DNA from: an uncultured Anaerococcus sp.
Lineage (GTDB): Bacteria; Bacillota_A; Clostridia; Tissierellales; Peptoniphilaceae
Reading direction: 5' to 3'
NCBI GenBank assembly: GCA_902488555.1
Contig: CABTWT010000050.1
Coordinates: 1 to 7,823 of the forward strand
DNA: 7,823 nt
Of this stretch, positions 1-6,307 are shown in pieces. The notes beneath the pieces are model-generated. The model searched no databases, was not told where the DNA came from, and saw only the letters and a program-made list of their open reading frames with translations. A program made the position numbers and the translations under genes. Within the stretch, counting starts at the first letter, position 1. Each line of letters opens with the position of its first letter.

Positions 1-163
1 GCAAGGCTGATGTATATACAGTATCTATATTGTATTTCTCAAGGGCGCGTCTAGTGTTTACCAAAACATTAAAACCGCTCTTGTGTAGTTTTGTACTATC
101 AAGTGAATATAGACTTGACATATTTGCTTCAGTCAAGCCATGTCTTACTAAAATAATTTTCAT
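1..163 (-). CDS. Histidine phosphatase (phosphoglycerate mutase-like) family protein, 5' part only
   Basis: Only the first 54 codons are present; the rest lies beyond base 1. The product begins MKIILVRHGLTEAN, which contains the RHG motif (R7-H8-G9) of the histidine phosphatase superfamily; H8 would be the phosphorylated catalytic histidine. A second family feature starts at residues 49-54 (VYTSAL), matching the position of the 'Y-S-S-x-L-x-R-A' stretch, but its arginine is outside the window. The ATG at 163-161 is preceded by AGGAG five bases upstream, so the start is secure. The family includes cofactor-dependent phosphoglycerate mutases, cobalamin-pathway phosphatases and broad-specificity phosphatases, and the visible part cannot tell these apart. 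It lies downstream of a terminator, so it probably has its own promoter in 164-202, but no convincing -35/-10 pair was seen. Confidence 0.88.
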   Translation of the reverse strand, partial: MKIILVRHGLTEANMSSLYSLDSTKLHKSGFNVLVNTRRALEKYNIDTVYTSAL

Positions 164-200
164 TATTACTCCTTTATCTTATATACTAAACTATTCCCAT

Positions 201-229
201 ACAAAAACAAGGCCAAGGACCTTGTCTTT
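201..229 (-). terminator. Intrinsic terminator after the ABC exporter operon
   Basis: Read on the minus strand, ACAAGG (225-220) pairs with CCTTGT (212-207) around a 7-base loop. The stem can extend through a G-U and three A-U pairs to 229/203, and the transcript then continues in U residues. It lies about 85 bases past the permease stop codon and upstream of the histidine phosphatase, so it separates the two units. The stem has only a modest GC core, so termination may be partial. Confidence 0.6.
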
Positions 230-313
230 ATTGGGCGAAAAAACTCACATTAGGAATATCTTAATATTACTTAATTGCTGAAGTTTCTCCTACTATAAAA
301 TTAGATACCCTTT

Positions 314-3300
314 TTATTCACCGCTACTCATAGCTTCAGCCATGTCTATCTTCTTTAGCTTATTGTGAACTATCAATAGTAAGGCTATGGAGATTGCTAC
401 GGTGATAAGTCCACTGTATAAAAACGGTATAAAATGGACCCTGTAGGCTAGGAGTATGTCTCTTGGTGCAACGACAGATATTATATATCTAAACATTGCA
501 ATTCCAAGGAAATATCCAAGTATTATTCCTAGTATGGTTAGGATAAATATTTCTCTAAATATATAGGATGTCACTTCTTTAGGATAAAACCCTAAGACCT
601 TTATAGTAGCTAGTTCCCTCTTTCGCTCGCTTACATTTATATTTATCAGATTGTATAGAACAACTAGGGCAAGCATTACAGAAATTAGAGTTATAACCCC
701 TATTACTAAGTTAAGATTTGCCATCAAGACATCAATTGATGCGTAGATTACAGTCGAATTGATGATGGCATTTACTGCCGATTCATCTTCTATGTCTTCT
801 ATAATCTGGTCAGCATCTCCTATGAGGTAGGAGGCGTTTGTTGTAAGTTTACCTCCTGTGATAGCTTCAAATTTCGCCTTATCCATGTAGATATAGTTAC
901 CCGTGTAATTTTCTGCAATATTACTTATAGTGAAATCATAAGCCTTGTCCTTGTAGGTAAGCTTTATAGTATCACCAGGCTTAAGCTTAAGTGCATTTGC
1001 AATTTTTTCAGTCATAACAGCTTCTTCACCCTCTAGATTTATAGGATTTCTCTTTAAGTCATAGAGGCTTATAAATGAATCAAAGTCATCAGTCGAATTT
1101 GCCACAACTAGTGACGCTTCACGAGTCTTATCATCAGCCTTTAGCTTTATATCTTCCATTCTGATTGGGTGGGACTTGTATGGCTTAATCTTCTCATTAA
1201 AGCTATCTATGTCGCTATCTTTGACCTTTTCATCTACCACTGCTATCACATCATAGTGGTTAATCATATCCTTTTGCAGGTTGATGGTATCTTTAATTGA
1301 ATCAATCATGGCAAAACCAAAGAAGGTAAGTGCTGTACATCCACCTACTCCAAATAAGGTCATAAACATCCTTGACTTGTACCTAAATAAGTTTCTGGAT
1401 GTTATCTTTTGCAAAAATGATAGGCGTTTCCAGACTGGCTTAATCTTTTCTAAGAGTATCTTCTTGCCAGGATCTGGTGCCTTTGGAAGTAAGAGTGCAG
1501 CCGGGGTTTCCTTTAAAGTTTCTTTTGATGATAAGAAGACAGTAAGGGCAACTAATAGTGATGATAGAATCACTGCAAAGACCATGTAAGGCAAAGGATT
1601 AACATAGTCTATACCAAGATTAGAAAATCCTGATGAATAAGCCTTTATAATGACTTCAGCTACTACAAATCTTCCAATGATTGCGCCAATAATTGACCCA
1701 ATAAAGGTCGGTATTATCCCATAGAGGTAGAATCTTTGGCTGATTTGCTTATTTGAATAGCCCAAAGCTTTCAAAGTCCCATTAATAGTTCTTTGTTCAT
1801 CTATGAAACGCTTCATGGTTGTAAGAGTTACAAGCATGGCAACCAGGTAGAAAAATGTCGGAAATACCTTGGTAAGCTCGTCCATATTTAGGGAGTTTTG
1901 ATAGTAGGTATTGATTCCCTCATTATCTCTGATAGTTTGGATATCATATTCTGGATCTACAAGCCTTGCTAGTGTATCTTTGGCATCAGATATTTGATCT
2001 TCTCCATCAGATATATCCTTTTGGGCGTCCTTTTTCTCATTTTCAAACTTGGAAAGATTTGCCTTATACTCTTCCTCTCCGTCGAGGATTTCCTGGTAGG
2101 CATCTTCCAATTCTCTTTGGCCCTTGGCTCTCTCATCGGCAAGCTTGTTTAGCCCAGCCTTATAGTCAGTCCACCCCTTTTCAATCTTGGCTTGGTTTTG
2201 ATCTATTTGTGCTTTGGCAGAATCTAGGGATCTTTGGCCAGATGCTCTGTTATTAGTTAACTCTTCCTTGCCAGCAGTAAGTTTGGCAAAGCCTTGGTCG
2301 ATTTCCTTTTGCTTCGCATCTAATTCAGTCTTAGCAGAGTCAAGCTTTGATTTTTCGCCATTATAGTGATTGTCTAGCTCGTTTTTCTTAACTTCATAGT
2401 CTGCCAGGCCCTTTTCATATTCTTGATAAGCTTTGTCCAGCTGAGCCTTCATAGCAGATAATTCTTCTGGGTTAGGCTTAGAGATTTCTTGATTTTCATC
2501 TGGCATATTTTCACTAGGATCAGAAGATTCATTTGAGGATTCCAAGAGTTCTATTTCTACTTTCTTGGCATCCAGTTGATCCTTAGTAGCTTGAAGTTTT
2601 TCCAAAGCTTTTGCTAGTTCACTTCTAGGTCCTGCAAATTCTTCATCTAGCTTTTTATAACCACTTTCAAGGTCTTTTTTGCCTTGGTCTATCTCTGCTT
2701 GGCCACTTACTAATTTTTCTTCATTAGCCTTAAGCTCATCTTCTGCTGCTCTAATCCTGTCCTTGAAGACTCTAAGGTTTTTCTGGTAAGTGGCCTTGCC
2801 TGCTTCAATTTCGTTTTGGCCATTTATGAGCTCAGTTTTTGAATCTTCTAGTTTTTTCTCAGCATCAGCAATCTCTTTGGCAAAATCATCCTTGCCTTTT
2901 TGGTAGTCGATATTTGCCTGGTCTAGGTCTTTTCGACCGTCTTTTAATTTCTTTTCTGCATCTGAGATTTGTTCTTTGGCATCGTCTATGTCTTTTTGGG
3001 CATCATCTAGGTCTTTATTGCTGTCTTTTCTTATATCAGCTAAAACCTTCCCAGGACGATTGGCAAAGGCATCTTCGATTTCTTCCTGCTTTTTGTCCAC
3101 ATATGCTAGGTATTCATCACTTGTCATATCCATATCTCGGCTATTCTTATATACTATATTAATCTCGCCAAATTTGTTTGTATCAAAATCATCTTCCATG
3201 ACAAAGCCATAGCCATCGATTTCCTTTTTGGCAGTAAATGATAGCTCTCTCATATCTTCCATAAAATAATCAGAAGATTTGAAAAAACCTACGATTTCAT

Positions 3301-3784
3301 AGCTAAGATTTTTCATTACTTCTTCGTCTACCCTGGCATTTTCTATATAGGAAAAGCTTAGTACATCGCCTATTTTCTTATTTTTGCTAAGACCTATATC
3401 AAGGGCTATCTCACCAGCTTTTTCTGGCATACGTCCTTGGACCACAAGAGACTTTTTAATATCTTTATGATAGGATTTAAGTCTTATTAAATTTTCCCCT
3501 TCCATGAGGTCGGCTGTTTTGACCAGGGTCATCTTTTCTATGTTGGAATCTTTCTTTAAAATAAGCTCATCTTCGTAATCCAGGCCATAGGTAGACCTAA
3601 CAATCATATCCGCATGATCGTAAGTTTCCAGGGACTTATCCAAAGTATTTCTCATAGACGGTCCAGTTAGGGTAAGTGCTACCACCACTAGGGCGGCAAG
3701 GCCTACCATTATAGCAATAGACGCCACCTTACCCTTAGTGTTTTTAATATCTTTGAGGATATTTTTAAAGTAAGTTTTGTTCAT
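314..3784 (-). CDS. FtsX/MacB-type ABC exporter permease with a giant extracellular coiled-coil arm
   Basis: Membrane subunit of an ABC exporter, 1156 residues, partner of the ATPase encoded just upstream. Predicted membrane segments are near residues 20-40, 641-657, 688-711, 732-752, 805-830, 1020-1046, 1078-1103 and 1117-1139, giving two four-helix FtsX modules. The first extracellular domain is interrupted by an almost purely charged helical region (about 224-608), an antiparallel coiled coil broken at a Ser/Pro/Asn-rich turn (about 414-440). The second extracellular domain (about 831-1019) is ordinary. Cytoplasmic loops before TM3 (about 658-687) and TM7 (RELATIKVLGFYPKEV, 1056-1071) match the conserved FtsX-module segment thought to contact the ATPase. 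I chose the ATG at 3784, two bases after the ATPase stop with GAG eight bases upstream, over an in-frame GTG at 3793 that would overlap it. Heptads of xxx[LI]xxG type recall YhgE/Pip proteins. The substrate is unknown; peptide, lipid or envelope-stress roles are all possible. Confidence 0.93.
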   Translation of the reverse strand: MNKTYFKNILKDIKNTKGKVASIAIMVGLAALVVVALTLTGPSMRNTLDKSLETYDHADMIVRSTYGLDYEDELILKKDSNIEKMTLVKTADLMEGENLIRLKSYHKDIKKSLVVQGRMPEKAGEIALDIGLSKNKKIGDVLSFSYIENARVDEEVMKNLSYEIVGFFKSSDYFMEDMRELSFTAKKEIDGYGFVMEDDFDTNKFGEINIVYKNSRDMDMTSDEYLAYVDKKQEEIEDAFANRPGKVLADIRKDSNKDLDDAQKDIDDAKEQISDAEKKLKDGRKDLDQANIDYQKGKDDFAKEIADAEKKLEDSKTELINGQNEIEAGKATYQKNLRVFKDRIRAAEDELKANEEKLVSGQAEIDQGKKDLESGYKKLDEEFAGPRSELAKALEKLQATKDQLDAKKVEIELLESSNESSDPSENMPDENQEISKPNPEELSAMKAQLDKAYQEYEKGLADYEVKKNELDNHYNGEKSKLDSAKTELDAKQKEIDQGFAKLTAGKEELTNNRASGQRSLDSAKAQIDQNQAKIEKGWTDYKAGLNKLADERAKGQRELEDAYQEILDGEEEYKANLSKFENEKKDAQKDISDGEDQISDAKDTLARLVDPEYDIQTIRDNEGINTYYQNSLNMDELTKVFPTFFYLVAMLVTLTTMKRFIDEQRTINGTLKALGYSNKQISQRFYLYGIIPTFIGSIIGAIIGRFVVAEVIIKAYSSGFSNLGIDYVNPLPYMVFAVILSSLLVALTVFLSSKETLKETPAALLLPKAPDPGKKILLEKIKPVWKRLSFLQKITSRNLFRYKSRMFMTLFGVGGCTALTFFGFAMIDSIKDTINLQKDMINHYDVIAVVDEKVKDSDIDSFNEKIKPYKSHPIRMEDIKLKADDKTREASLVVANSTDDFDSFISLYDLKRNPINLEGEEAVMTEKIANALKLKPGDTIKLTYKDKAYDFTISNIAENYTGNYIYMDKAKFEAITGGKLTTNASYLIGDADQIIEDIEDESAVNAIINSTVIYASIDVLMANLNLVIGVITLISVMLALVVLYNLININVSERKRELATIKVLGFYPKEVTSYIFREIFILTILGIILGYFLGIAMFRYIISVVAPRDILLAYRVHFIPFLYSGLITVAISIALLLIVHNKLKKIDMAEAMSSGE
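1961..2428 (-). repeat. Four 39-residue coiled-coil repeats, descending arm of the permease hairpin
   Basis: Codes for permease residues 453-491, 492-530, 531-569 and 570-608. First heptads are YQEYEKG, QKEIDQG, QAKIEKG and EEEYKAN. The later part of each unit also lines up: EKSKLDSAKTELDAK, GQRSLDSAKAQIDQN, GQRELEDAYQEILDG, and more weakly QKDISDGEDQISDA. The spacing of 39 is kept exactly across all four units. Together with the ascending arm this suggests matched arms packing against each other over their length. Confidence 0.75.
2606..2956 (-). repeat. Three 39-residue coiled-coil repeats, ascending arm of the permease hairpin
   Basis: Codes for permease residues 277-315, 316-354 and 355-393. 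The three units align without gaps. Each starts with two or three heptads: EKKLKDG/RKDLDQA/NIDYQKG, KTELING/QNEIEAG/KATYQKN and EEKLVSG/QAEIDQG/KKDLESG. A fourth heptad and an 11-residue stretch follow. 39 equals four heptads plus one hendecad. A degenerate unit with Ala in place of Gly seems to precede them (about 238-276), and a truncated one (394 onward) leads to the hairpin tip. DNA identity between units is low, so the repeat is old and held at the protein level. Confidence 0.75.
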
Positions 3785-3786
3785 AA

Positions 3787-4488
3787 TTACCACTCGATTT
3801 CATCAATTGGCTTTGGATTGTCGTTTACATAATTTTCCACAATCCTACCATCACGTAGCTCTATGACATTATCTGCCATAGGCTTTATGAGTGAGTTGTG
3901 GGTTATAATTATTACAGTTGCTCCAAGTGATCTAGACGCATCTTGGAGAAGTTTTAAGATGTTTTTGCCGGTTTCATAATCTAGGGCTCCTGTAGGTTCA
4001 TCACAGAGCAATAGCTTTGGATTTTTGGCAAGAGCTCTTGCAATGGCAACTCTTTGCTGCTCACCACCTGATAATTGTGATGGGAAATTTTCTGACCTTT
4101 GTCCTAGGCCTACTTCCTCAAGGACGTAATTTGCATCTAATGGATCTTTGGCAATTTCTGAGGATAGCTCCACGTTTTCAAGAGCTGTAAGATTTGCTAC
4201 AAGGTTGTAGTGTTGGAAGACAAATCCTACGTCATTTCTCCTATAGGTCGTTAGATCCATATCAGAAAGTTCCGCTAGATTTTTGCCATCGATTAGAACA
4301 TCTCCACTAGTGGCCTTTTCCATGCCTCCAAGGATATTTAAAAGTGTAGTCTTTCCTGCTCCTGAGGCACCAACTATTACTAGTAGCCTGCCTTTTTCTA
4401 GGTCAAAGGATATATCATCATTAGCAAGTATGGTAGAGTCACCAGACTTGTATTCTTTTGTTAGATTGTTTAACTCTATATATGCCAT
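3787..4488 (-). CDS. ABC transporter ATP-binding protein, MacB/LolD type
   Basis: Cytoplasmic ATPase of 233 residues that would power the adjacent FtsX-type permease. All catalytic elements are intact: Walker A GASGAGKT (40-47), Q-loop Q92 in VFQHYNL, signature LSGGEQQRV (139-147), Walker B LLLCDEP (159-165) with catalytic E164, D-loop GALD (167-170) and switch H197. The [16 protein letters not shown] stretch and the ~230-residue length are typical of the MacB/LolD/FtsE group, which couple ATP hydrolysis to mechanical movement of an extracellular permease domain. The ATG at 4488 is preferred because AAAGG sits six bases upstream and the product then begins [13 protein letters not shown], the normal family start. 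An in-frame extension up to 4542 would run through the promoter. The stop is two bases before the permease start, implying coupled translation. Confidence 0.95.
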   Translation of the reverse strand: MAYIELNNLTKEYKSGDSTILANDDISFDLEKGRLLVIVGASGAGKTTLLNILGGMEKATSGDVLIDGKNLAELSDMDLTTYRRNDVGFVFQHYNLVANLTALENVELSSEIAKDPLDANYVLEEVGLGQRSENFPSQLSGGEQQRVAIARALAKNPKLLLCDEPTGALDYETGKNILKLLQDASRSLGATVIIITHNSLIKPMADNVIELRDGRIVENYVNDNPKPIDEIEW

Positions 4489-4514
4489 AATAGCCTTTCT
4501 ATTTTTTTTACTTA

Positions 4515-4529
4515 TTATCATAATTATAC
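4515..4529 (-). promoter_or_regulatory. Possible PerR/Fur-box operator over the exporter promoter
   Basis: On the minus strand the 15 bases read GTATAATTATGATAA. They match the PerR-box consensus TTATAATnATTATAA known from Bacillus at 12 of 14 defined positions. The site covers the -10 hexamer, so a bound repressor would block RNA polymerase. A PerR-like Fur-family gene lies about 0.8 kb upstream. The DNA here is very AT-rich, so a chance match is a real possibility. Confidence 0.35.
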
Positions 4530-4553
4530 CAATTATTTGCATATAGTAATCAA
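4523..4553 (-). promoter_or_regulatory. Probable promoter of the ABC exporter operon (extended -10)
   Basis: The minus strand has TGGTATAAT at 4531-4523, a perfect -10 hexamer with an extended TGn. The best -35 candidate is TTGATT at 4553-4548, but the spacing of 19 bases is long, so the extended -10 probably matters more. Transcription would start near 4516, about 28 bases before the ATPase start codon. The -35 overlaps the end of the upstream broken gene. Confidence 0.6.
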
Positions 4554-5205
4554 TTATTATAAAGCTTTTTGAAGTTCTCTCTTTTCAAAAACCAAGCAAA
4601 GTCTACTTGAAAACGCCTTGCGTATGAAGAAGTCTTCATAGACCTTATAGTATCTAGAACTTCTTTTTCAGAATAATCAAGTATTAGCATCCTAAGATCG
4701 TAAGTAATCTTAAAATCTTTTAGGATGTCATCAAGCTTTACTACCATAGGTCCAAGGTCATTCCAAGCATCTTGGAATTGGTATAAATATTTTAAACTCT
4801 CTAAGTACTTACTACCATAAGTCATTTGTCCATTAGTACTTATTAGCCTGTCATTATCAAGATTAACATTTGCTTGATTTTCTTTATCTACTTTAACATT
4901 TTGGTCATCTAGACCATATTTCTTTTCGTAAACTTCTGTTTCCCAACGAACTATGACTCCATCTTCTCGGATGGGGTAGCGTCTGATGTAACCTTCTTTG
5001 ATAAGCTCGTCAATCCCAGACCTAAAAGACCTAATCCCATCCTTGGAATGGGTGATGATTCATCAAAATATATGACCCAATCACCAGGCAAAGACAAGAA
5101 ATATGTCAAGATCCCCTTGGCTTTGAAGGATAGATTTTCATCTCTCAGATATTCATTATCAACTATGGTAAAATTTTCATTTTTTTGTATTTTCTTTGCA
5201 ATCAT
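4550..5205 (-). pseudogene. Frameshifted winged-helix, replication-initiator-like protein
   Basis: Two reading frames together make one 218-residue protein. Frame one runs from the ATG at 5205 (AAAGGAG upstream) to about 5059 and encodes MIAKKIQKNENFTIV through GDWVIYFDE. Without a frame change it ends at a stop at 4951. The second frame picks up at 5056 with ITHSKDGIRSFRSGIDELI and runs open to the TGA at 4550. The joined N-terminus (NEYLRDENLSFKAKGILTYFLSLP, then K-D-G-I-R, then E-L-I-K-E-G-Y-I-R-R) matches my memory of the DNA-binding winged-helix domain of phage and plasmid replication initiators. The C-terminus (FAWFLKRENFKKLYNN) matches the end of DnaD-like phage replisome organizers. 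One base is missing between codons 49 and 51. This is either a true null allele or a sequencing error; no slippery heptamer suggests programmed frameshifting. No phage or plasmid neighbour is visible. Confidence 0.82.
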
Positions 5206-5219
5206 AACCTACTCCTTTT

Positions 5220-5233
5220 ACCTATATATAGGT
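5220..5233. promoter_or_regulatory. 14-bp perfect palindrome before the replication-like gene
   Basis: ACCTATATATAGGT is a perfect inverted repeat just upstream of the ribosome binding site of the broken winged-helix gene. Its position would suit an operator, possibly for self-repression, as is common for replication initiators. In RNA, AACCTA (5234-5229) could instead pair with TAGGTT (5211-5206), which directly precedes the ATG, and enclose the Shine-Dalgarno sequence. No clear -35/-10 pair was found for this gene. Confidence 0.35.
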
Positions 5234-5287
5234 TAGGAGAGGATTTATTCCCGATATGCTTATATAAGTTATGAAATTTAAATATAT

Positions 5288-5322
5288 AAAAAAATCACCT
5301 TCCAAAACTATTATTGGAAGGT
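5288..5322 (-). terminator. Intrinsic terminator after the PerR-like gene
   Basis: On the minus strand ACCTTCCAA (5322-5314) pairs perfectly with TTGGAAGGT (5305-5297) around an 8-base loop. Two bases later seven consecutive U residues follow (5294-5288). It lies six bases past the stop codon of the regulator gene and isolates it from the genes downstream. Confidence 0.9.
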
Positions 5323-5327
5323 AATTA

Positions 5328-5771
5328 TTATTTGCAATCAGGGCATAGGCCCCTATATGTAATGTCGACACTTTTTATTTCATAATCAGCTAGCTCGTCT
5401 ATCTCGTAATCATTTGTATCTTTTAAATCGATGATTTTGCCACAATTTTCGCATATAAAGTGGCTGTGGCAATCTTTAGCAAATTCATATCTTTTGCTTG
5501 TTAAGTTGAAGTCTAGTTCTTTTACTATATTTTTGCCTGTAAAAATCTTTAGAGTATTATAAACTGTCGCTTGAGATATGACAGGATCTATCTTTTTTAA
5601 ATCGGTGAATATTGTCTCAGCTGAAGGGTGCTTGTGATTTTTTGATAGATAATCAAGGATTAAAAGTCTCTGGTGAGAAACTCTAATACCATTATCTTGC
5701 AATAATTGTTTTTCTGCTTCCATTCTTTCTGCTGGTTCTAAGTACTCTAAGTTTTGTATCTTCTCTTCCAT
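5328..5771 (-). CDS. Fur-family metalloregulator, PerR-like
   Basis: DNA-binding repressor of 147 residues. The winged-helix domain covers about 20-85, with the recognition region ISQATVYNTLKIF (65-77). The C-terminal dimerisation domain carries two CxxC pairs for structural zinc: C107/C110 in ICENCGKIIDL and C143/C146 in LCPDC. Residues aligning with the regulatory site of Bacillus PerR are H48 (H37), E96 (D85), H102 and H104 (H91, H93) and D115 (D104). Asp at the last position is the residue linked to peroxide sensing, which favours PerR over Fur; Glu at 96 is more Fur-like. I chose the ATG at 5771 because AAAGGAGG lies six bases upstream; the open frame extending to 5843 would include the promoter. 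The gene has its own promoter and terminator. Zur or iron-sensing Fur remain possible. Confidence 0.92.
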   Translation of the reverse strand: MEEKIQNLEYLEPAERMEAEKQLLQDNGIRVSHQRLLILDYLSKNHKHPSAETIFTDLKKIDPVISQATVYNTLKIFTGKNIVKELDFNLTSKRYEFAKDCHSHFICENCGKIIDLKDTNDYEIDELADYEIKSVDITYRGLCPDCK

Positions 5772-5798
5772 CCAATCCCTCCTTTGCCTTGATATATA

Positions 5799-5826
5799 AT
5801 TATACAATGTTTTTATTATATTACAA
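5799..5826 (-). promoter_or_regulatory. Promoter of the PerR-like gene
   Basis: The minus strand has TTGTAA (5826-5821), a 16-base spacer and a perfect TATAAT (5804-5799). Transcription would start near 5792, giving a leader of about 20 bases. The -10 sits inside the perfect palindrome TATAATTATA (5804-5795). That could serve self-regulation, although the flanks do not fit the 7-1-7 Fur/PerR box well. Confidence 0.65.
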
Positions 5827-5844
5827 GATTTGAAAAAATACAAT

Positions 5845-5871
5845 AAAAAAAGCCCTCATTGAGAGCTTTTT
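5845..5871 (-). terminator. Intrinsic terminator after rplL
   Basis: On the minus strand AAAAAGCTCTC (5871-5861) pairs with GAGGGCTTTTT (5857-5847) with one G-U pair and a tight AAT loop, ending in a run of seven U residues. It lies 14 bases past the rplL stop, so the ribosomal protein transcript ends here and does not continue into a polymerase gene. Confidence 0.87.
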
Positions 5872-5885
5872 AATCTTAAAGTTAA

Positions 5886-6269
5886 TTAAGCAATTTCTAC
5901 TTCTGCGCCAGCTTCTTCTAATTTAGCTTTTAGTGCTTCAGCTTCGTCTTTAGAAACTTTTTCAGCTACTGGTGCTGGAGCGCCATCAACTAGAGCTTTA
6001 GCTTCTTTTAGTCCAAGGCCAGCTGCGTCTTTAACAACTTTGATTACGTTGATTTTAGCTTGTCCAGCTGATTTTAATACAACGTCAAATTCTGTTTGTT
6101 CAGCTGCTGCTGCTTCGCCTGCACCACCTGCTGCTGGAGCTGCTGCTACTACTGCTGCTTGAGCTGTTACGTCAAATTCTTCTTCGATTGCGTGTACTAG
6201 GTCGCTTAGTTCAAGTACTGTAAGAGTTTTGATATCTTCTAATATTTGTGTTACTTTTTCACTTGCCAT
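5886..6269 (-). CDS. rplL: Large-subunit ribosomal protein bL12 (L7/L12)
   Basis: Stalk protein of the 50S subunit; dimers bind the L10 C-terminal helix and recruit translation GTPases. It has 127 residues, near the usual 120-128. The N-terminal dimerisation helices cover about 1-34. The flexible hinge at about 36-57 is rich in Ala, Gly and Pro, and the globular C-terminal domain (58-127) contains the highly conserved [16 protein letters not shown] and [12 protein letters not shown] segments that contact elongation factors. The C-terminus ends VEIA rather than the more usual VELK. The ATG at 6269 has AAGGAG eight bases upstream. It starts 38 bases after rplJ without a visible promoter, so it is translated from the rplJ transcript, and its own strong binding site fits the several copies needed per ribosome. 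Confidence 0.98.
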   Translation of the reverse strand: MASEKVTQILEDIKTLTVLELSDLVHAIEEEFDVTAQAAVVAAAPAAGGAGEAAAAEQTEFDVVLKSAGQAKINVIKVVKDAAGLGLKEAKALVDGAPAPVAEKVSKDEAEALKAKLEEAGAEVEIA

Positions 6270-6307
6270 TTTAAATTCTCCTTAAATATTTTTATTTTTA
6301 TCTTAAA

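Noticed and set aside
30..281. Plus-strand open frame of 83 codons at the left edge
   Set aside because: It overlaps the minus-strand histidine phosphatase, which has a clear motif and ribosome binding site, and it runs over the terminator. It shows no protein family features.
1966..3212. Several plus-strand open frames opposite the coiled-coil region
   Set aside because: They are antisense shadows of a highly biased (Lys/Glu/Asp/Gln-rich) coding region, giving Phe/Leu/Ser-rich nonsense without binding sites.
3785..3793. GTG start at 3793 for the permease, overlapping the ATPase stop
   Set aside because: It has no good ribosome binding site, while the ATG at 3784 has GAG eight bases upstream and the normal two-base gap.
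4489..4542. Longer N-terminus for the ATPase starting at 4542
   Set aside because: The extension would be translated from the promoter region and adds residues not normal for the family; the ATG at 4488 has its own binding site.
4951..5059. Programmed frameshifting in the winged-helix gene
   Set aside because: No X-XXY-YYZ slippery heptamer is in frame within the overlap of the two frames, and the protein-like signal switches abruptly at 5056-5059, as expected for an indel.
5048..5236. Plus-strand open frame of 62 codons opposite the winged-helix gene start
   Set aside because: It is the complement of the conserved N-terminal coding region of the minus-strand gene and has no ribosome binding site of its own.
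5791..5805. PerR/Fur box for self-regulation at the regulator's own promoter
   Set aside because: There is a perfect palindrome TATAATTATA, but the 7-1-7 consensus is met at only about 8 of 14 positions; kept only as a note in the promoter entry.
6101..6160. GCT-rich low-complexity stretch as a possible repeat element
   Set aside because: It encodes the Ala-rich hinge of L7/L12 and needs no other explanation.
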